Shown piece after piece: positions 1-11,990 of a DNA stretch of 64,000 nt. The stretch is from NCBI GenBank assembly GCA_025618425.1, contig CM046844.1:9895058-9959057 (forward strand). Reading direction: 5' to 3'. Origin of the DNA: Heliocidaris tuberculata. Taxonomy: Eukaryota; Echinodermata; Echinoidea; Camarodonta; Echinometridae. A program made the position numbers and the translations under genes. The first letter of the stretch is position 1. The number at the start of each line of letters is the position of its first letter. Under the pieces are notes generated by a model that was given only the letters and a program-made list of their open reading frames with translations, was not told the DNA's origin and searched no databases.

Positions 1-2037
1 ATGAAAAATGACAAAAGTTTCATATGAGATATTGGATCAGTCGATTAAAATAACATAAATTTGATTACATATCTGTCAGCAAAGTAATGATGAGCCACAT
101 TTCAGGCAAATTAATATTTTCAAGATTAGACTAGAATTAGAACCAATAATGCAGTGGTCGTGAGGACATCTTATAGGGAATTATTTGTGTTTGCGCTGCT
201 GTGATCAATGTTTATGCAATGTTTTTAAAAGATAAAGTTTAGTATACTAGGCCCCGGTTGCAACACTCACCGCAGCGGTAAGTGTTTTATGTATCGGGGC
301 CCTGGTCTTTTAATTGTAATGTTTGAAGAAAAAAAACTTGGTAGAAGTTATTCTAAATAGTTGATTACTTACTTGGTGTTTAATTTGGAAAATTGCAACT
401 AATAATAAAAATGTTATTATTATATTCTCGGGTAAAAATTATTAGCCCGATAAAGCCTTATTTTTTCCTAATTATTCACTTGATTAACCACGATATAAGA
501 TAGGATAATGCTGTCTACAGTAGATATGGACATAATTATTGATAACTATTTTTGGTTTGTGTGTGTGTGTTTGTTGTTGTTGTTGTTTTTTTTTTGGGGG
601 GGGGGGGCGCTGAGTTGCTTTTTGATGCACTTAGAAAATAATCAAAATACCAAAAGAGGCAAATTTGTCTTTACCCGCACTTAACAATAGCATTTTTGCC
701 TGAAACTTTCCAAAATAAAAAAAAAAAAAAGAAGAAGAAGAGGAAGAAGAAAAAAAAGTTTTTCCAAAAATTTCAAGATAGATGTATGTACAATATTATT
801 CAACCACTCTCAGGTTTCCCTAGAATCATGAATAGAACTTTGATCAAACAGAACATGTCTTGGTAAAGAATCAATTGAACTAATCGACGTATAACAGGAA
901 TACCACGAAAATCTTAACCACAAATACGTCAGTGATAAGGTGACGTCATGGGGAATAGACTCCAAGATAATAAGTTGTGACATATGTAGAAATTAGGCCA
1001 ACCGTGCTCTGATTAATAAGCTGTAATTAGAGCAAGAATATAAAGATATAGGGATCTTTTCACAGTCTCTTAACTTCTTAACTACTATCTATGCGATCTA
1101 GTCTGATTGGGATCTGGTTTATTGTGGATGGCGTTTTTTTAATAGTTCAAGACGACGTATTTTTCCATTTTTCTTGATCAGGTTTTTTCCTCATTTTTCC
1201 TACGAACTCTACTTGAGCAGTTGAGAAGAATGCCTTGCCAAAGTCGTGACGCACCATTAATCATTGCTGATGGAAGAAACAATTTCAGCAATTCAAATTC
1301 ACGCTGTCATGACTGAGAGCACTTACTGCAAACCAGAAGTGCTTTGTGCCAAGTTTGTTAGATCACTTGTAGAAACCATTATTCAGTTTTTGTTGGTCCA
1401 ATCTGTAATTTCTCTTCTTCCGTGCTTCATCATAATCTTGTCATCTGTTAAAATTTAACGAGTGAATAACGACTGTAATGCTTGCATCGACATGGCGTAC
1501 TCTGAACAGAGCATGAGAAGAAATTTGATGTGTGAGCTGAATGATATATTATAGTGCGTCATTTTGTTTACTACTACGATCTTGGGACATAAAAATATAA
1601 ATCTTCAGTATGATGGCATAAAAATTGTAGGAAGACAAAAATTATTCTGTAAACAGCTAAGAAGCTTTGATTGTCTTTACTGTACTTTTTTGTTCTGAAG
1701 TGATAAGAAAAATAACAAGGGTGAACGAGGGGAAAGTTTTCACATTCTGAACATGCTGAAAGTACGACCAAAAGGGTTGAGGTCAGATTGATACAACACG
1801 AACACCATAAAACATTGTTACAGCGATTTAGTTGAGTAAAATACTATAGTAACTATTCATCTCGAATGGATGTTCGTGTTTTTAATAGGGTCCATGAAAT
1901 AAGCGGTTTTAGTTCAATTGCATTTTATAGATGTCGTCTAATGACTTACAAAAACTGAATGCAAATGAATATTTTAACATGAATTAAAGGTATCATACTT
2001 CCACTCTTTGAAAGGTGAAATATATATACTTTCATAG
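1..2037. other. Gene-free AT-rich stretch
   Basis: No supported coding sequence. It holds a 53-bp hairpin at 250-302, a short GT/G-run at 560-607, an A/GAA-rich tract at 715-765 and otherwise unremarkable AT-rich DNA. Confidence 0.6.
250..302. repeat. Short palindromic element (hairpin)
   Basis: Outer arms GGCCCCG and CGGGGCC and inner arms AACACTCACCGC and GCGGTAAGTGTT pair into an interrupted 53-nt hairpin. It looks like a very short foldback element of the GGGCC-ended type, or possibly a structured RNA. Confidence 0.55.
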
Positions 2038-2045
2038 ATGAAGCC

Positions 2046-2518
2046 CAGGTGCGTAGCCAGGGGCCAGTGGGGGCGGTCGCCCCCTCCCCCCAAAAAACGC
2101 CAAATTAAAAAGAAAAAAAAAGGGAGAGCGAAAGAGCGGGGTGAAGTGAGAGAAAAAAGCCTAAATAGTTGCTACGAGCCTTTATCTTTCTCTCAAAATT
2201 TGCTAAAACGGCAAAGCTTTCGCGCTTCGCGCGGGAAGGGGGAGACTCCCCCTCCCTGCGCCCAACCCTAAAACATACAGTGCAGTATTGCGTCCAAATA
2301 ATTGAAAAGTAGTCAGGGCGTCGAACTAACTTTCCGCCTAAAAAAAGGTGCTACGAGCCGAAATCTTTCTCTAAAATTTGTTCAAACGTCAAAGTTTTCG
2401 CGCTTTGCGCGGGAGGGGGAAACTCCCTCTCCCTGCACCCACCCCCCCCCCCCCCCCTGGCACGCTTCGCGTGCTCACAACAGCTCCCCCCTAAAATTAA
2501 ATCCTGGCTACGCGGGTG
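2046..2518. mobile_element. hAT-like non-autonomous element with exact 8-bp duplication
   Basis: It begins CAGGTGCGTAGCCAGG and ends CCTGGCTACGCGGGTG, imperfect terminal inverted repeats. The flanking ATGAAGCC at 2038-2045 and 2519-2526 is an exact 8-bp target-site duplication, as made by hAT transposases. The interior has C- and G-runs and an internal duplication of a segment containing CGCGCTTCGCGCGGGA. It has no transposase. Confidence 0.8.
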
Positions 2519-2526
2519 ATGAAGCC

Positions 2527-3660
2527 TGTAATTTTACTCTTCGATGCGTATTTTCAATAAATTTGTTCATTTTCTTTTTAAAAGATTCTATTAAGTCCAT
2601 TATATATATCCACTACTTTAAAAAAAAAAGGGGGGAGGGGGGGGGGGGGGTCATAACACCTGTTTTTGTTTTGTTTGTTTGTTTTTGGGGGGGTCCGAAA
2701 TAAAACAATGTCTGTTGACATGTTAATCTATGTCATCTTTCGTTTTGTGATACTTCCCAAATTTTCAAAATGTAAATTTCTGGCAAGAAACTCTATCTTT
2801 CTAGACCTCATTAGTTTGCTTAGCTTTTGTTTTTTCGTTTTTTTCCTTTTTGTTTTCTTTTTTTAAACCACTGACACGCTTTTATAGGCTAAAAGCTAGA
2901 ATTAGCCTAAAATCTCTGCCCTCCTTTTAAGATGGTCACTTTTGAAGAGGTGTCAATGCGAGATTAAGCCGGTGGGTAAGAACCTGATAATCGGATGCTT
3001 GGATTGAGCATTTAAGGAATTTGATAAAAAAGTGCGAAAGAGTAAAATACACGTATCGTTTTTATTTGCCCCGAAACTCAGAGGCATATACAGCAACATT
3101 ATAGGGCTTTCTCGCACTAACTAATTGCTCACGTCTCTGCATTTGGTCGTGAAAACAAGCTAATGAAGAAATATAAATACATGAAAAAAAGGGGGGAAAA
3201 AGAAAAGAAAATGGACACGAATATGGAAGCGACCCATGAGGGATAGCAATAAATCCCCGTCTTAATCTCTTAATTAAAGGGTGTATCACTTTCACCGGCC
3301 TCGGAGAGAAAGTCAAGGATATATTGCGCGGCGAGGGGGAAAAACATTTTGATCTCTCTGTCGCCCTAGTCCAAGTATGATGATGATCGATATAGCTATG
3401 ACTGATTTCGATTGCAAAAACAGGGCGAGATGTGAGGATGATCTGTACTGTAAACAAAGTCAGATTTGACGATATCTGTTTGGCAGACAAGTTGTCGTAC
3501 ATATTTTTCGAAGGAAAATCGCTACCACGATAATTGCACCGTTTCAGACTTGACTCGAGTTCACGATTAGCCGAAGACAAGCTGCGAGACTGCAACAAAA
3601 GTCAAGAGTCATCTAATAAGATAAGCATTAGTTTTATAAACGTTTCCAAAAAAATTGCAG
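2527..3660. other. Non-coding stretch with homopolymer runs
   Basis: This contains G-runs at 2630-2650 and 2687-2693 and T-rich tracts to 2865. A 178-codon minus-strand open frame (3598-3062) has no recognisable domain, acceptor or codon signature that I can support. Confidence 0.45.
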
Positions 3661-3837
3661 TATAGTTCTGATGGCAATGGATACAATCACGCTGCTCAGG
3701 AGGGACTCTCTGACTACGCAGACGATAAATATGAGATCGTAATTGTGAATATCGCTCGCTCTAAACGCCCGCGCATTGGGATGAACGAGAACAAATTCCG
3801 CGCTCGTAAAACAAATAAGGCTTCACAAAATAAACGG
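3661..3837 (+). CDS. Candidate internal coding exon, unrecognised
   Basis: A 177-base open stretch (59 codons, phase 0 at both ends) lies between AAAATTGCAG (ending 3660) and a good donor AAACGG|GTGAGT (3838). It is richer in GC than its surroundings. The peptide includes DDKYEIVIVNIARSKRPRIG and FRARKTNKASQNKR, which is basic at the C-terminal end. I recognise no family and found no partner exon nearby. The acceptor's pyrimidine tract is poor. It may be a chance open frame. Confidence 0.25.
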
Positions 3838-6469
3838 GTGAGTCGGTGCTTTCTTCCATTTTTGAGAAGTCGGATATTTCTTTCAGGAAATGATATCCGA
3901 TCTGTTTGCTACTTTTTGGTTTCTGTTACATAACGCCATGCCTAGTTTTTCAGACGAAATTAAATTCAATTATTTCAAAGAAATGTTTATTTTCTTCTGT
4001 ATAGTTATTTTTAAACATTTTATAAAGCACTATAATAAGTATCGTGATTCAAGCATGGTCATATAATGGAGGGACGAAGGTGTAAAAGTCTTGTGAAGAA
4101 AAGTGCTTGTATATTGGATACACCTAAATGATTTACTGAACAAATCGAGGTCCTCTGGATACTATGTATATATGTAATGTATGGTTTTAATCTTAATGTA
4201 CATGACGTAGCAAGTAACTTATAAACTTATCGATCTTCGAGTTCAAGTTTCCAAGAGACATTAAAAGATCTAAAATTGGGATAACTCTTGATCACAGATG
4301 GACCGAATGTCTTATTTGTAAGTCGAGTCTAAATTATAAACAAAGTCAACAAGAGCTTGTGTCATTTTTTTAATTAATAAAGAAGAGTATCAAAAAAAAG
4401 AAAAAACCGTAATATTTGGCTAAAAATGAGGGGGGGGGAAAGAAGAGGCGAACAATTTTAGCGGCTTTAAAAAAAACGTCCGACATCCCCCTTTAGTATC
4501 ACCACTATGATTATTATGGTTGCAAACAAACTTTTCAAACCAAGATGCAAATCATTTTTGTTGTTGTCCCTTTATGGTCAAATACGAGATTCTAGACAGA
4601 CAAAGAGGATCTCATCTTATATTTTTATCGATTTGATAACAAACAAAAAAAAAAAAAAAAAAAAAATCTAGACGCATCAGTGTGCCCTAATAGCACTAGA
4701 ATTATGGTTGATACCGGAAGTTATGACGTCAGATTCCCCCTACATCTGTTTTGAAGACATGAATGCCCTTGGACCTCTAACCAGACCCACGGTATGTGTT
4801 ATATGAATCGCAGGCTCGCTGCAAATAAGTACCAACTACGTCATCGATAAATCACTATATGCTTTCGCAGCATAAATATAGAACATCGAAAAATAGAAGA
4901 GGGCTCTAAATGGTACTAAAAGTGAGTGTAGTCTATCTCGGAGAATTTTCTTAAGGACTACCGATAGACGGTGATTAGTTAACTGAGCGTCAATGAGATG
5001 AAATATGTATCGCTATTTTTTGTTGGTAACGGTTTGTGACGCTGAATATACGCTGATGGTTTATTTGACTTTCTCTGTGCTGCAGTTTGAGGTGATGCAT
5101 ACTGTTGGGAAAGGTCTATTATGAGTGTTTGATAAAAACATGTATCCTGGGCTTCTTATAGTCCCGATTATATTGGGCTTATTATAATCCCGACGGATTA
5201 AGAAAAGATGATTAATTAAAAAAAATAATAATGATGATCAATATTTTCTTATTTTGATAATGTTTGGATACGCCTATGGAAGTAGAACACAACTTAATAT
5301 AAAGAAGTCATTCTGGAACTCGTGTATTTTTGTTGTTGTTGAGAAATCACAGTTTTAGCTATTTAGTTTTGATTTATACAATTTATTCCTCATCGACAAA
5401 TTTTCAAATGGCGGAATAAATCGATTGCAAATATTTCATTTCAGTTTCCGATGCAGATGCAAATAACGTTGCAACCATGTTGACAAATGTCAAAATTACA
5501 GGGAACTCCTAAAGAAATACATATCTGCCCGGCCGGACAGCTAACCCCGACTTTACGCGGTCCTTTTTCTGTTTATAGCTTTCAAAACTCGAAAAAAGAA
5601 AAGAAGAAGATATTTTTCTCTTAGACCAATAAAATGCCTTATTAGAGAAAACAGATTTTTACCAAATCCATGCCCTTGAGCATCACAGTAGGTTATATCA
5701 CCTTTAATTAATAGTCATATCTCTTTGAAAGAACCCAAAGCAGCAGCAACAACAACAACAACAACAACAAACGTTATTCTAGTTATTCCATTGCATGTCG
5801 TCTGTTGAAAGCCAGAAGGGCGTTAACTCTGTGTTAAAGAATAGGAGAGTTAACGCCCTGCTGGCTTCAAACAGATGATGTTTTACTTTTGCAAACTTAC
5901 CTTTCCCGTTTCCGCCCCTCTCCACATAGCAATGAGGATAGAAAAATAGTATCTTGTTAAATCATTTACGCCACTATAAGAAGTTTAAAGTATCTGTAAC
6001 TGCAACCAGACCCTTTAATTTTCTTTATTTTTCTAACCAAACTTTTTTTCCCTGAATTTTGCGGTTTGTTAGTTTTATTGCTCCGAGTCATTACAGCTCA
6101 GTGTCGAATAATTTTATTATTGGAATAGATTTTGACATGTTTGTGCAAAAATGTTTAATTTGTTTCAATATTCTTGGTTTAGGGCAAGAACGAAGGCTCC
6201 ATCGGCTAAGTCTAACATTGCAACAATAACTAGCTTTCACTTTAATTGGGGATGTTAACTTTTTATTCCTTATTTTCCTTTTATTCTTTATCTATGTAAA
6301 ACCTTCCTTCATTATGTCACTATCTCGTTCTCTGTATATTCCAATTATAATAAAAACTTATAGAAATGTCTTTTTGGAGTGTTTTTTTTTTGGGGGGGTA
6401 GCTCCTTTTTATTTTTGTTTTTTTCTAAAACCTTTTCTTATACTTCTAGTGCCTCATTTTATAGCTCTA

Positions 6470-6501
<32 letters not shown>

Positions 6502-6510
6502 CTCTCCGTC
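3838..6510. other. Gene-free AT-rich stretch
   Basis: No gene supported. It includes a G-run (4430), an A-run (4648-4667), CAA repeats (5742-5771) and the foldback at 5794-5880. Confidence 0.55.
5794..5880. repeat. Foldback element, ~36-bp arms
   Basis: The left arm (5794-5829, containing GCCAGAAGGGCGTTAACTCT) and right arm (5845-5880, containing AGAGTTAACGCCCTGCTGGC) are near-perfect inverted copies around a 15-bp loop. Related, more decayed copies are at 18061-18126 and, as a single arm, at 43657-43689, so it is a dispersed family. Confidence 0.75.
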
Positions 6511-6518
6511 TCACTCAC

Positions 6519-6705
6519 AACACGATAAAAACTACTTTCGAAAAATAAACTCAAGACAATTTCAATAGCCCTGTCTATCACCTTTAGAAATGTGCGAACA
6601 TTATAATAGTGTATTACGTAATCCGAACCTGATTTCTATGGGCAGTAGAATAGGCCTTTGAAATTGCCCTTGAGTTTATCTTTCGAAAGTAGTTTTTATC
6701 GTGTT
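6519..6705. mobile_element. MITE with ~47-bp TIRs and 4-bp duplication, copy 1
   Basis: The 187-bp element begins AACACGATAAAAACTACTTT and ends with the inverted sequence. Inverted repeats of about 47 bp enclose a ~90-bp unique core. TCAC flanks it on both sides (6515-6518, 6706-6709). A second copy is at 43845-44033. Confidence 0.85.
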
Positions 6706-6733
6706 TCACTCTCTTTCTCTTTGTCTCCCTCCC

Positions 6734-6778
<45 letters not shown>

Positions 6779-6895
6779 ACCCTCTCTCTCCCTCTTTGTC
6801 TCACTCACTCACTTTCTCTCTCTCTCTCTCCTTCCCCCTCCCTCTCTCACTCTCTCTCTTTCTCTTTCTCTCCCATGTTCCCTTCTTCAGAGTAA
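6706..6895. repeat. CT-rich microsatellite
   Basis: Nearly pure (CT)n with CCCT interruptions. Open frames here encode only Ser/Leu repeats and are not genes. Confidence 0.9.
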
Positions 6896-7295
6896 AAAGA
6901 GAGTGCCATTTGCCATATCTGTTCAGATTATTGGCCTATCAACATGACACAGTTTGCCGCAAGGGTGAAAGCAACCTAATCTATACAGGCGGTGTAAAAT
7001 ATGAAAATGTTAAACGACGATTAGCATCAGACGTCATGAATGTCTACACTTCCACCCTGCCCGTCCTCCAATCTTCTCTGAGTTCCACGTCTTCCTGAAA
7101 CCATGCCGAAACTACCCAGAGGGGATATCGTGATTGAATGTCGGCGCTGAGCAACGGCGGACGAGGCTAGATGAAATTAATAGCGGTTTATTTGTATTAA
7201 ACTGAGAAAGTTTTGCTTCTAATTGGATACTTTTGTTTCCCACCTATGAGTACCTAGAGAGAAAAGGAGAAGCAAAAGATACAGAGACAGAAGCA

Positions 7296-7384
7296 GAATG
7301 AGAGAGAGAGAGAAAGAGAGAGAGAGGGGGGGGGGGGGGGAGGGGGGGGAGAGAAAGAGAGAGAGGGGGGAGAGAGAGAATGTA

Positions 7385-7422
<38 letters not shown>

Positions 7423-7520
7423 TGTGTGTGTGTGTGGTGTGTGTGTGTGTGTGTGTGCGTGTGTGTGCGTGTGGGGGGGGGGGGGGGGTGCGCGCGAGCG
7501 TGTCCGTGTATGTGTGTGGA
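7296..7520. repeat. GA/GT/G simple-repeat block
   Basis: (GA)n with G-runs is followed by (GT)n and a 15-base G-run. Open frames on both strands are repeat artefacts. Confidence 0.9.
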
Positions 7521-7648
7521 AGAGAACAAGAAAATAAGGGAGATGAAAAAAAAAATAATCAAAATATGTTGAGATTTATTTTCCCGAAATTTGTTCCCAA
7601 ATAATGTCTGGATTTAACGCAAATACTACCATTAGAACTTGATCAACC

Positions 7649-7693
7649 TGGGTTTATTTTGAAGAAGATGATCGTCTCCAAAATAAACCCAGA
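7649..7693. repeat. Perfect-stem hairpin
   Basis: CTGGGTTTATTTTG and CAAAATAAACCCAG form a 14-bp stem with a ~16-nt loop. No promoter or gene association is visible. Confidence 0.6.
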
Positions 7694-8419
7694 ATAATCA
7701 GCATCTAACAGTGCATTATGGTAATCGCCTTAAAACCCAGTCCTAATTTGGAAACAATGTTAGTAAAATGTGAACCTCATTACATTTTGATGAATTATTC
7801 GGTATCGATTATCGATGAATATGGAATACATCATGACTTGTGTTGACACTAGAGCGTCGCTGATTGGTCCAACTGCGTTACCACGTGCAAGTGAGAAGTA
7901 ACCAGTCAGTGGCGGCCTCACGATTCAGCACGAATGTGGGTCAATATTATTCTTTCAGAAGGGTTCATTGAATTTGTCTTTGGCGCCTTAATAACTTTTG
8001 TACCTACGCTGAAAAGTTTGCAATTTTCACAGATTTATGTTTTCCATCAATGCGCGTTTTTATCATTCATCTGGATAATCCTACACACATGTTTTATTGA
8101 GAGTTTTGTGAAATTTTTAATTAGATCATTGATGATGATGATGATTATAATGATTATGATGATGATAATGACGATGATCCTGTTTGTATTTTTCTTCCAT
8201 TTGCTTATCCTTAAGATCTCAATTACATCCCCGAGATTTGTAAGATCAATTATCTCGTCACTGGAGAGGAATAGGTTTCTACGAGATCAGAGAGTCATGG
8301 CCACATTCCGCATTTCTTGGTAATACAGCTCCCTGACATCCGGATGTTACACATTTAGGTGTACACGGAGAAGAGAAGACAATCGGAAAGCGCCATATGT
8401 GCGGGGATCCAGATTATTA

Positions 8420-8596
8420 TAGTGGAACCTCGTTATATAAAGAACACTGTTATAACAAACTCTCATTATAACAGGGTTATTGTTCCGTTCCAACTTCTTG
8501 TATTCTATTGTTTTTTTAGCCCTGATATACAAAGGTTTCGATATAAAGAGGAAATTTCCTTGATCCCAAGGAGTTTGTTATGATGAGTTTCCACTT
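8420..8596. mobile_element. pogo/Tigger-like MITE, copy 1
   Basis: It starts TAGTGGAACCTCGTTATA and ends with the inverse of an AGTGGAAACTCAT-type terminus, flanked by TA on both sides (8418-8419, 8597-8598). The internal TATAACA and CCTTGATCCCAAGGAG words match the other three copies in the window. TA target sites and CAGTGGAA-type ends are typical of pogo/Tigger relatives in the Tc1/mariner group. Confidence 0.7.
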
Positions 8597-8796
8597 TATG
8601 ATCGTTTTGAATGGATATATTCCTGGCAGTGGAAAGCTCTCTTGTGCCGGTTGCTAACAGTTCTTATAGATATATATATATATTTTCCCCGTTTGATGCC
8701 GTCCACAGCTGGCGGGTTTGAAGATAATTTTGAGTTCTGGTGTTGGAATGGCGTTCAGAGAGAAATTGGATTAAAGTAATTTTGAATCGTTTCTTT

Positions 8797-8946
8797 AATT
8801 TTTCACAAAGTTAATCAATCACACAGTGTAACTTCCAGTCTTCAGGATCACACAGAACTCATTTCACTGGCATTTGAGCTGATTTTACAATTTAAAGTGA
8901 TTGATTAACTTTGTGAAAAATTGTAAAATCAGCTCAAATGCCAGTG
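8797..8946. repeat. Interleaved inverted repeats
   Basis: Arm A (8797-8822, CACAAAGTTAATCAATCAC) is inverted at 8897-8922, and arm B (8865-8892, CACTGGCATTTGAGCTGATT) is inverted at 8918-8946. The order is A-B-A'-B', so the two stems overlap and cannot both form as nested hairpins. Confidence 0.75.
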
Positions 8947-9660
8947 AATTGTGTGCAGTCCTCTAACTACATATATAATTAAGGATATGTGAAAGTATGA
9001 GAGAAATGGAACCCGTTTACTATCCTAAAAAAGAGAAAATCGCGATCAATCGCTAGCGCAAGTCGCTCGGCTTCTTCGCTGCGCTGCAGTCACAAAAACC
9101 AAGCACCAGCGCTTGGCGATTTCAGAGCGGGTTTCCAGCCCGTACGGTATTCTGTGATAGAGCGAGGTATGCCAACCGTAAGAGTTCTTTAGGGTTCGGT
9201 GGTACTCTATCCCGACATCAATGTTCAATCGTAAATATCTTGATATATAAACGACCGATCAGCTTATAAAACTCAGGCGATTCCTGTCTGAGCTAAAGGT
9301 TTGCAATTATGATTACAGCATTAGCTGGAACAGTGATTTTTTTTTTCCAATCCTGGGCAAAGTTAATCAATGCCTTTTAATATCAGTAGATTGGTTGTTT
9401 CAACCAGTAAAACAAATTAAGAAAACCATGCTGGAAACGGCGTTCATTGAAAAAAACCACAACATCCATTTGCGAATGAGACGGCGTGTTGACTGCTCAA
9501 TTTCCTTATCTTTCTGTGCTCATCATCATGATCATTAAGCCATTGCCTACGGGAACCGGATCATCCCTGTATTAAGCATATGGGAATTAAAGAATTCAGT
9601 AGTCATCGGGTTTAACCCTTTGTAAATTTCCACCCAAGCCATTTGGCAGAAATCTTTCGT

Positions 9661-9823
9661 GTGCTGTCTTGAAAATGAATGTAGCCTCCCCCCCCCCCCT
9701 CCCCCGATTCATTGTCCGTTATATCAGAACTTTAGAATATCTTTCAGCCCATATTCACAGAGGGGAAGGGGGCTGGACAAATGACCCCCCCCCCCAAAAA
9801 AAAAAAAAAAATAATAATAAAAA

Positions 9824-9864
<41 letters not shown>

Positions 9865-11240
9865 AATAAAATGAAATAAAAAATTTTAAACAAAATAAAA
9901 TGAAAAAAAAAATAATAATAAATAAATAGATCTAGGTGGGGTTTTTAAATTTTTTTCAAAATGAAACAACTCCGCGAAACGTCACAGCTCTGTTATTCTG
10001 ACAAAAAGTCACAGTTACTTGAAAAAGCATTTAGAGGAAATCAATAACGAGCAAACTCTTCTACAGTCTCATTCTTTTCCTACATATCATTCCCCCTCCC
10101 CCTATCCCGGTCATTTTAGGTCTTTTGGGTTGGATTCAACGCAAATCAAAATAACGTTCAAAGTACGCTCTCTTTATTATCTCAAGAAACATGAATTTTA
10201 TTTGTTTGCTCAATTTGTTCCTTCAGGCTAGAGGCTCCAATCCATTCCCGAGATCATCAAATCTAAGCAGTCATTCTTTCAACATTGTCCTGTAAAGAGG
10301 ATGATTGTTTGTGAGTGTTGAGTCTGAAAATGATCCGCGTTAGCAGGAGCAAACTGCGTCAAATGTCTGAGGAGATAACAAATAAATTTCTTTATAAAAA
10401 AAATTGATCAGCTTTGTTTTGTTTTCCGTTCTTGATCTAAAAGCCAGCAGGACGCCAACTGAGGGTTGATTAAACTTCTGTACAAGTAAGTGGGTTGAGA
10501 AGATGAATGATAAGATAAAATGAAGTACATGAGTAAGTATGAAGTTCAAAAAGACTTTAATATGATTTGAAATTGAACAGCATGTTTTGTTAACAGTTAA
10601 TAATTCGTTTTAAATTAAAATATGGAATAGGCCTAGTTTTTAAAACGGTGAAACGAAAAGGCATGTACCTTTACATGTGAATACATGGCGCACCAAAAGA
10701 GACCATATACTTGGAATTTCAAGTACTACAAAATACTGAGTATAATTATCAAGGTATGACATGCAATTCAATGAGCTGAATATCATTACATTATATTTCT
10801 CGTTCAGAAAGTTAAATTCATACAGTGTCGTGTAGCAAGCCTCTTGGAAAATGTCCACTCTTATAACAGGACCCGTGGAGAGGCTTTAGAACTAGGATGC
10901 TCAAAGTAAGGGATGCACCAAGTCGTTAATTCACTTAAAGGGGTGAAAATTGACGAGACTATGTGTCTTTCCCCTGGCCTGACTCGGGGCCAATCGGGTT
11001 TATCCGCAACTCTTCGAACGGGCCATGCTATTCCCTCTCGTACGTACGTGCAACATACGCGAAACAGAATAGAGTAAGGGTAACTTCGGGTTTTTTTCGC
11101 AAACGCTGACCATCTAGAGATGAAGTCGCTAACTACCGTTAGCTGAGGTCCATTCGTTTAATTACGTGCAGTTGTCCAAAAAAGACGTAGATGGCGTTAA
11201 TCAGTATTTGCCGAGCAACACGCCCTTTAACTTTCAATCG
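9661..11240. other. Gene-free AT-rich stretch
   Basis: This has C-runs near 9690 and 9785, an AAAT/AATA tract 9797-9935, and a GC-richer patch at 10970-11170 with CTCGTACGTACGTGCAA that might be a regulatory region. No gene is supported. Confidence 0.5.
9797..9935. repeat. AAAT/AATA microsatellite
   Basis: Imperfect AAATA/AAAT tandem repeats follow a C/A homopolymer run. Confidence 0.85.
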
Positions 11241-11254
11241 AGATGTTGGAGTGT

Positions 11255-11445
11255 TTGAATCAAAGTCGGCACCAGTCACTTTGTTATTTGGCAAGACCTT
11301 CATCTGCATTTGCCACCATCAACTCAGGTGTTAGCTGGAGTGCAACATCCGGGACAAGAGTAATACTCCGTCTCAAGGAGAGACGCCAGGTGACAAACGT
11401 GAGCGCCATTATACAAGAAGCCATCATCATTGTCATTTATTTAAT
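11255..11445 (+). mobile_element. SINE-like repeat, copy A (decayed)
   Basis: This shares the words TTTGGCAAGAC, CATTTGCCACC, CAGGTGTTA and GAGCGCCATTATACAAGAAG with the better copies at 15063-15262, 20440-20650 and 30880-31200. The tRNA-like head is poorly preserved. Confidence 0.5.
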
Positions 11446-11688
11446 AGTTATGCTAATGTTTCAAGGACTTTGATACTTATCATCGTCACAATATTTACAC
11501 TATCTCAACACCCTAACGTTTAAAGAAGTTTTGACATCAATCACGTTTGCTTGCGTATGAATGTCTGACGACTCACTGGTTTATTATGGTCATGTTATCA
11601 AGACGTCTTTATAGTCATGTTAGTTACAAGGTTTGTTTTGACGAGTAGATTAAGCTTCCGAAGATCAGATTGAACATCTTGCTCCCTC

Positions 11689-11689
<1 letters not shown>

Positions 11690-11728
<39 letters not shown>

Positions 11729-11937
11729 CCTCCCCTTTCTTTACATATCTATCTTCCTCCCCCCCCTCCCCTTCTCCTCACCCTGTCTTTCCATCTCTCC
11801 ATCTTTTTTTTCTGTGTACCTGTATGTCTCTATCTTTATTCTCTGTCTCTCTTTCTCCATCTCCCCCTCTCTCTCTTTCTCCATCTCCCCCCCCCCCTCT
11901 CTCTTTCCTTTGTTAATCTCTTTCTCTCATCTCTCTT

Positions 11938-11975
<38 letters not shown>

Positions 11976-11990
11976 TCTCTCTCCATTGAT
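11690..11990. repeat. CT-rich microsatellite
   Basis: Imperfect (CT)n with C-runs. The 108-codon frame here is Ser/Leu/Pro repeat only. Confidence 0.9.

Larger units (their letters stand above)
7694..9660. other. Gene-free stretch with two inverted-repeat elements
   Basis: No supported gene. It contains a pogo-like MITE (8420-8596), interleaved inverted repeats (8797-8946), and a GC-richer patch at 9036-9230 with a 60-codon minus-strand frame that I cannot identify. Confidence 0.5.

Noticed and set aside
3062..3598. 178-codon minus-strand frame
   Set aside because: Mixed composition with no recognisable motif. The length is notable, but nothing else supports coding.
6658..7604. Ser/Leu and Arg/Glu-rich frames in CT/GA repeats
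   Set aside because: They translate simple repeats.
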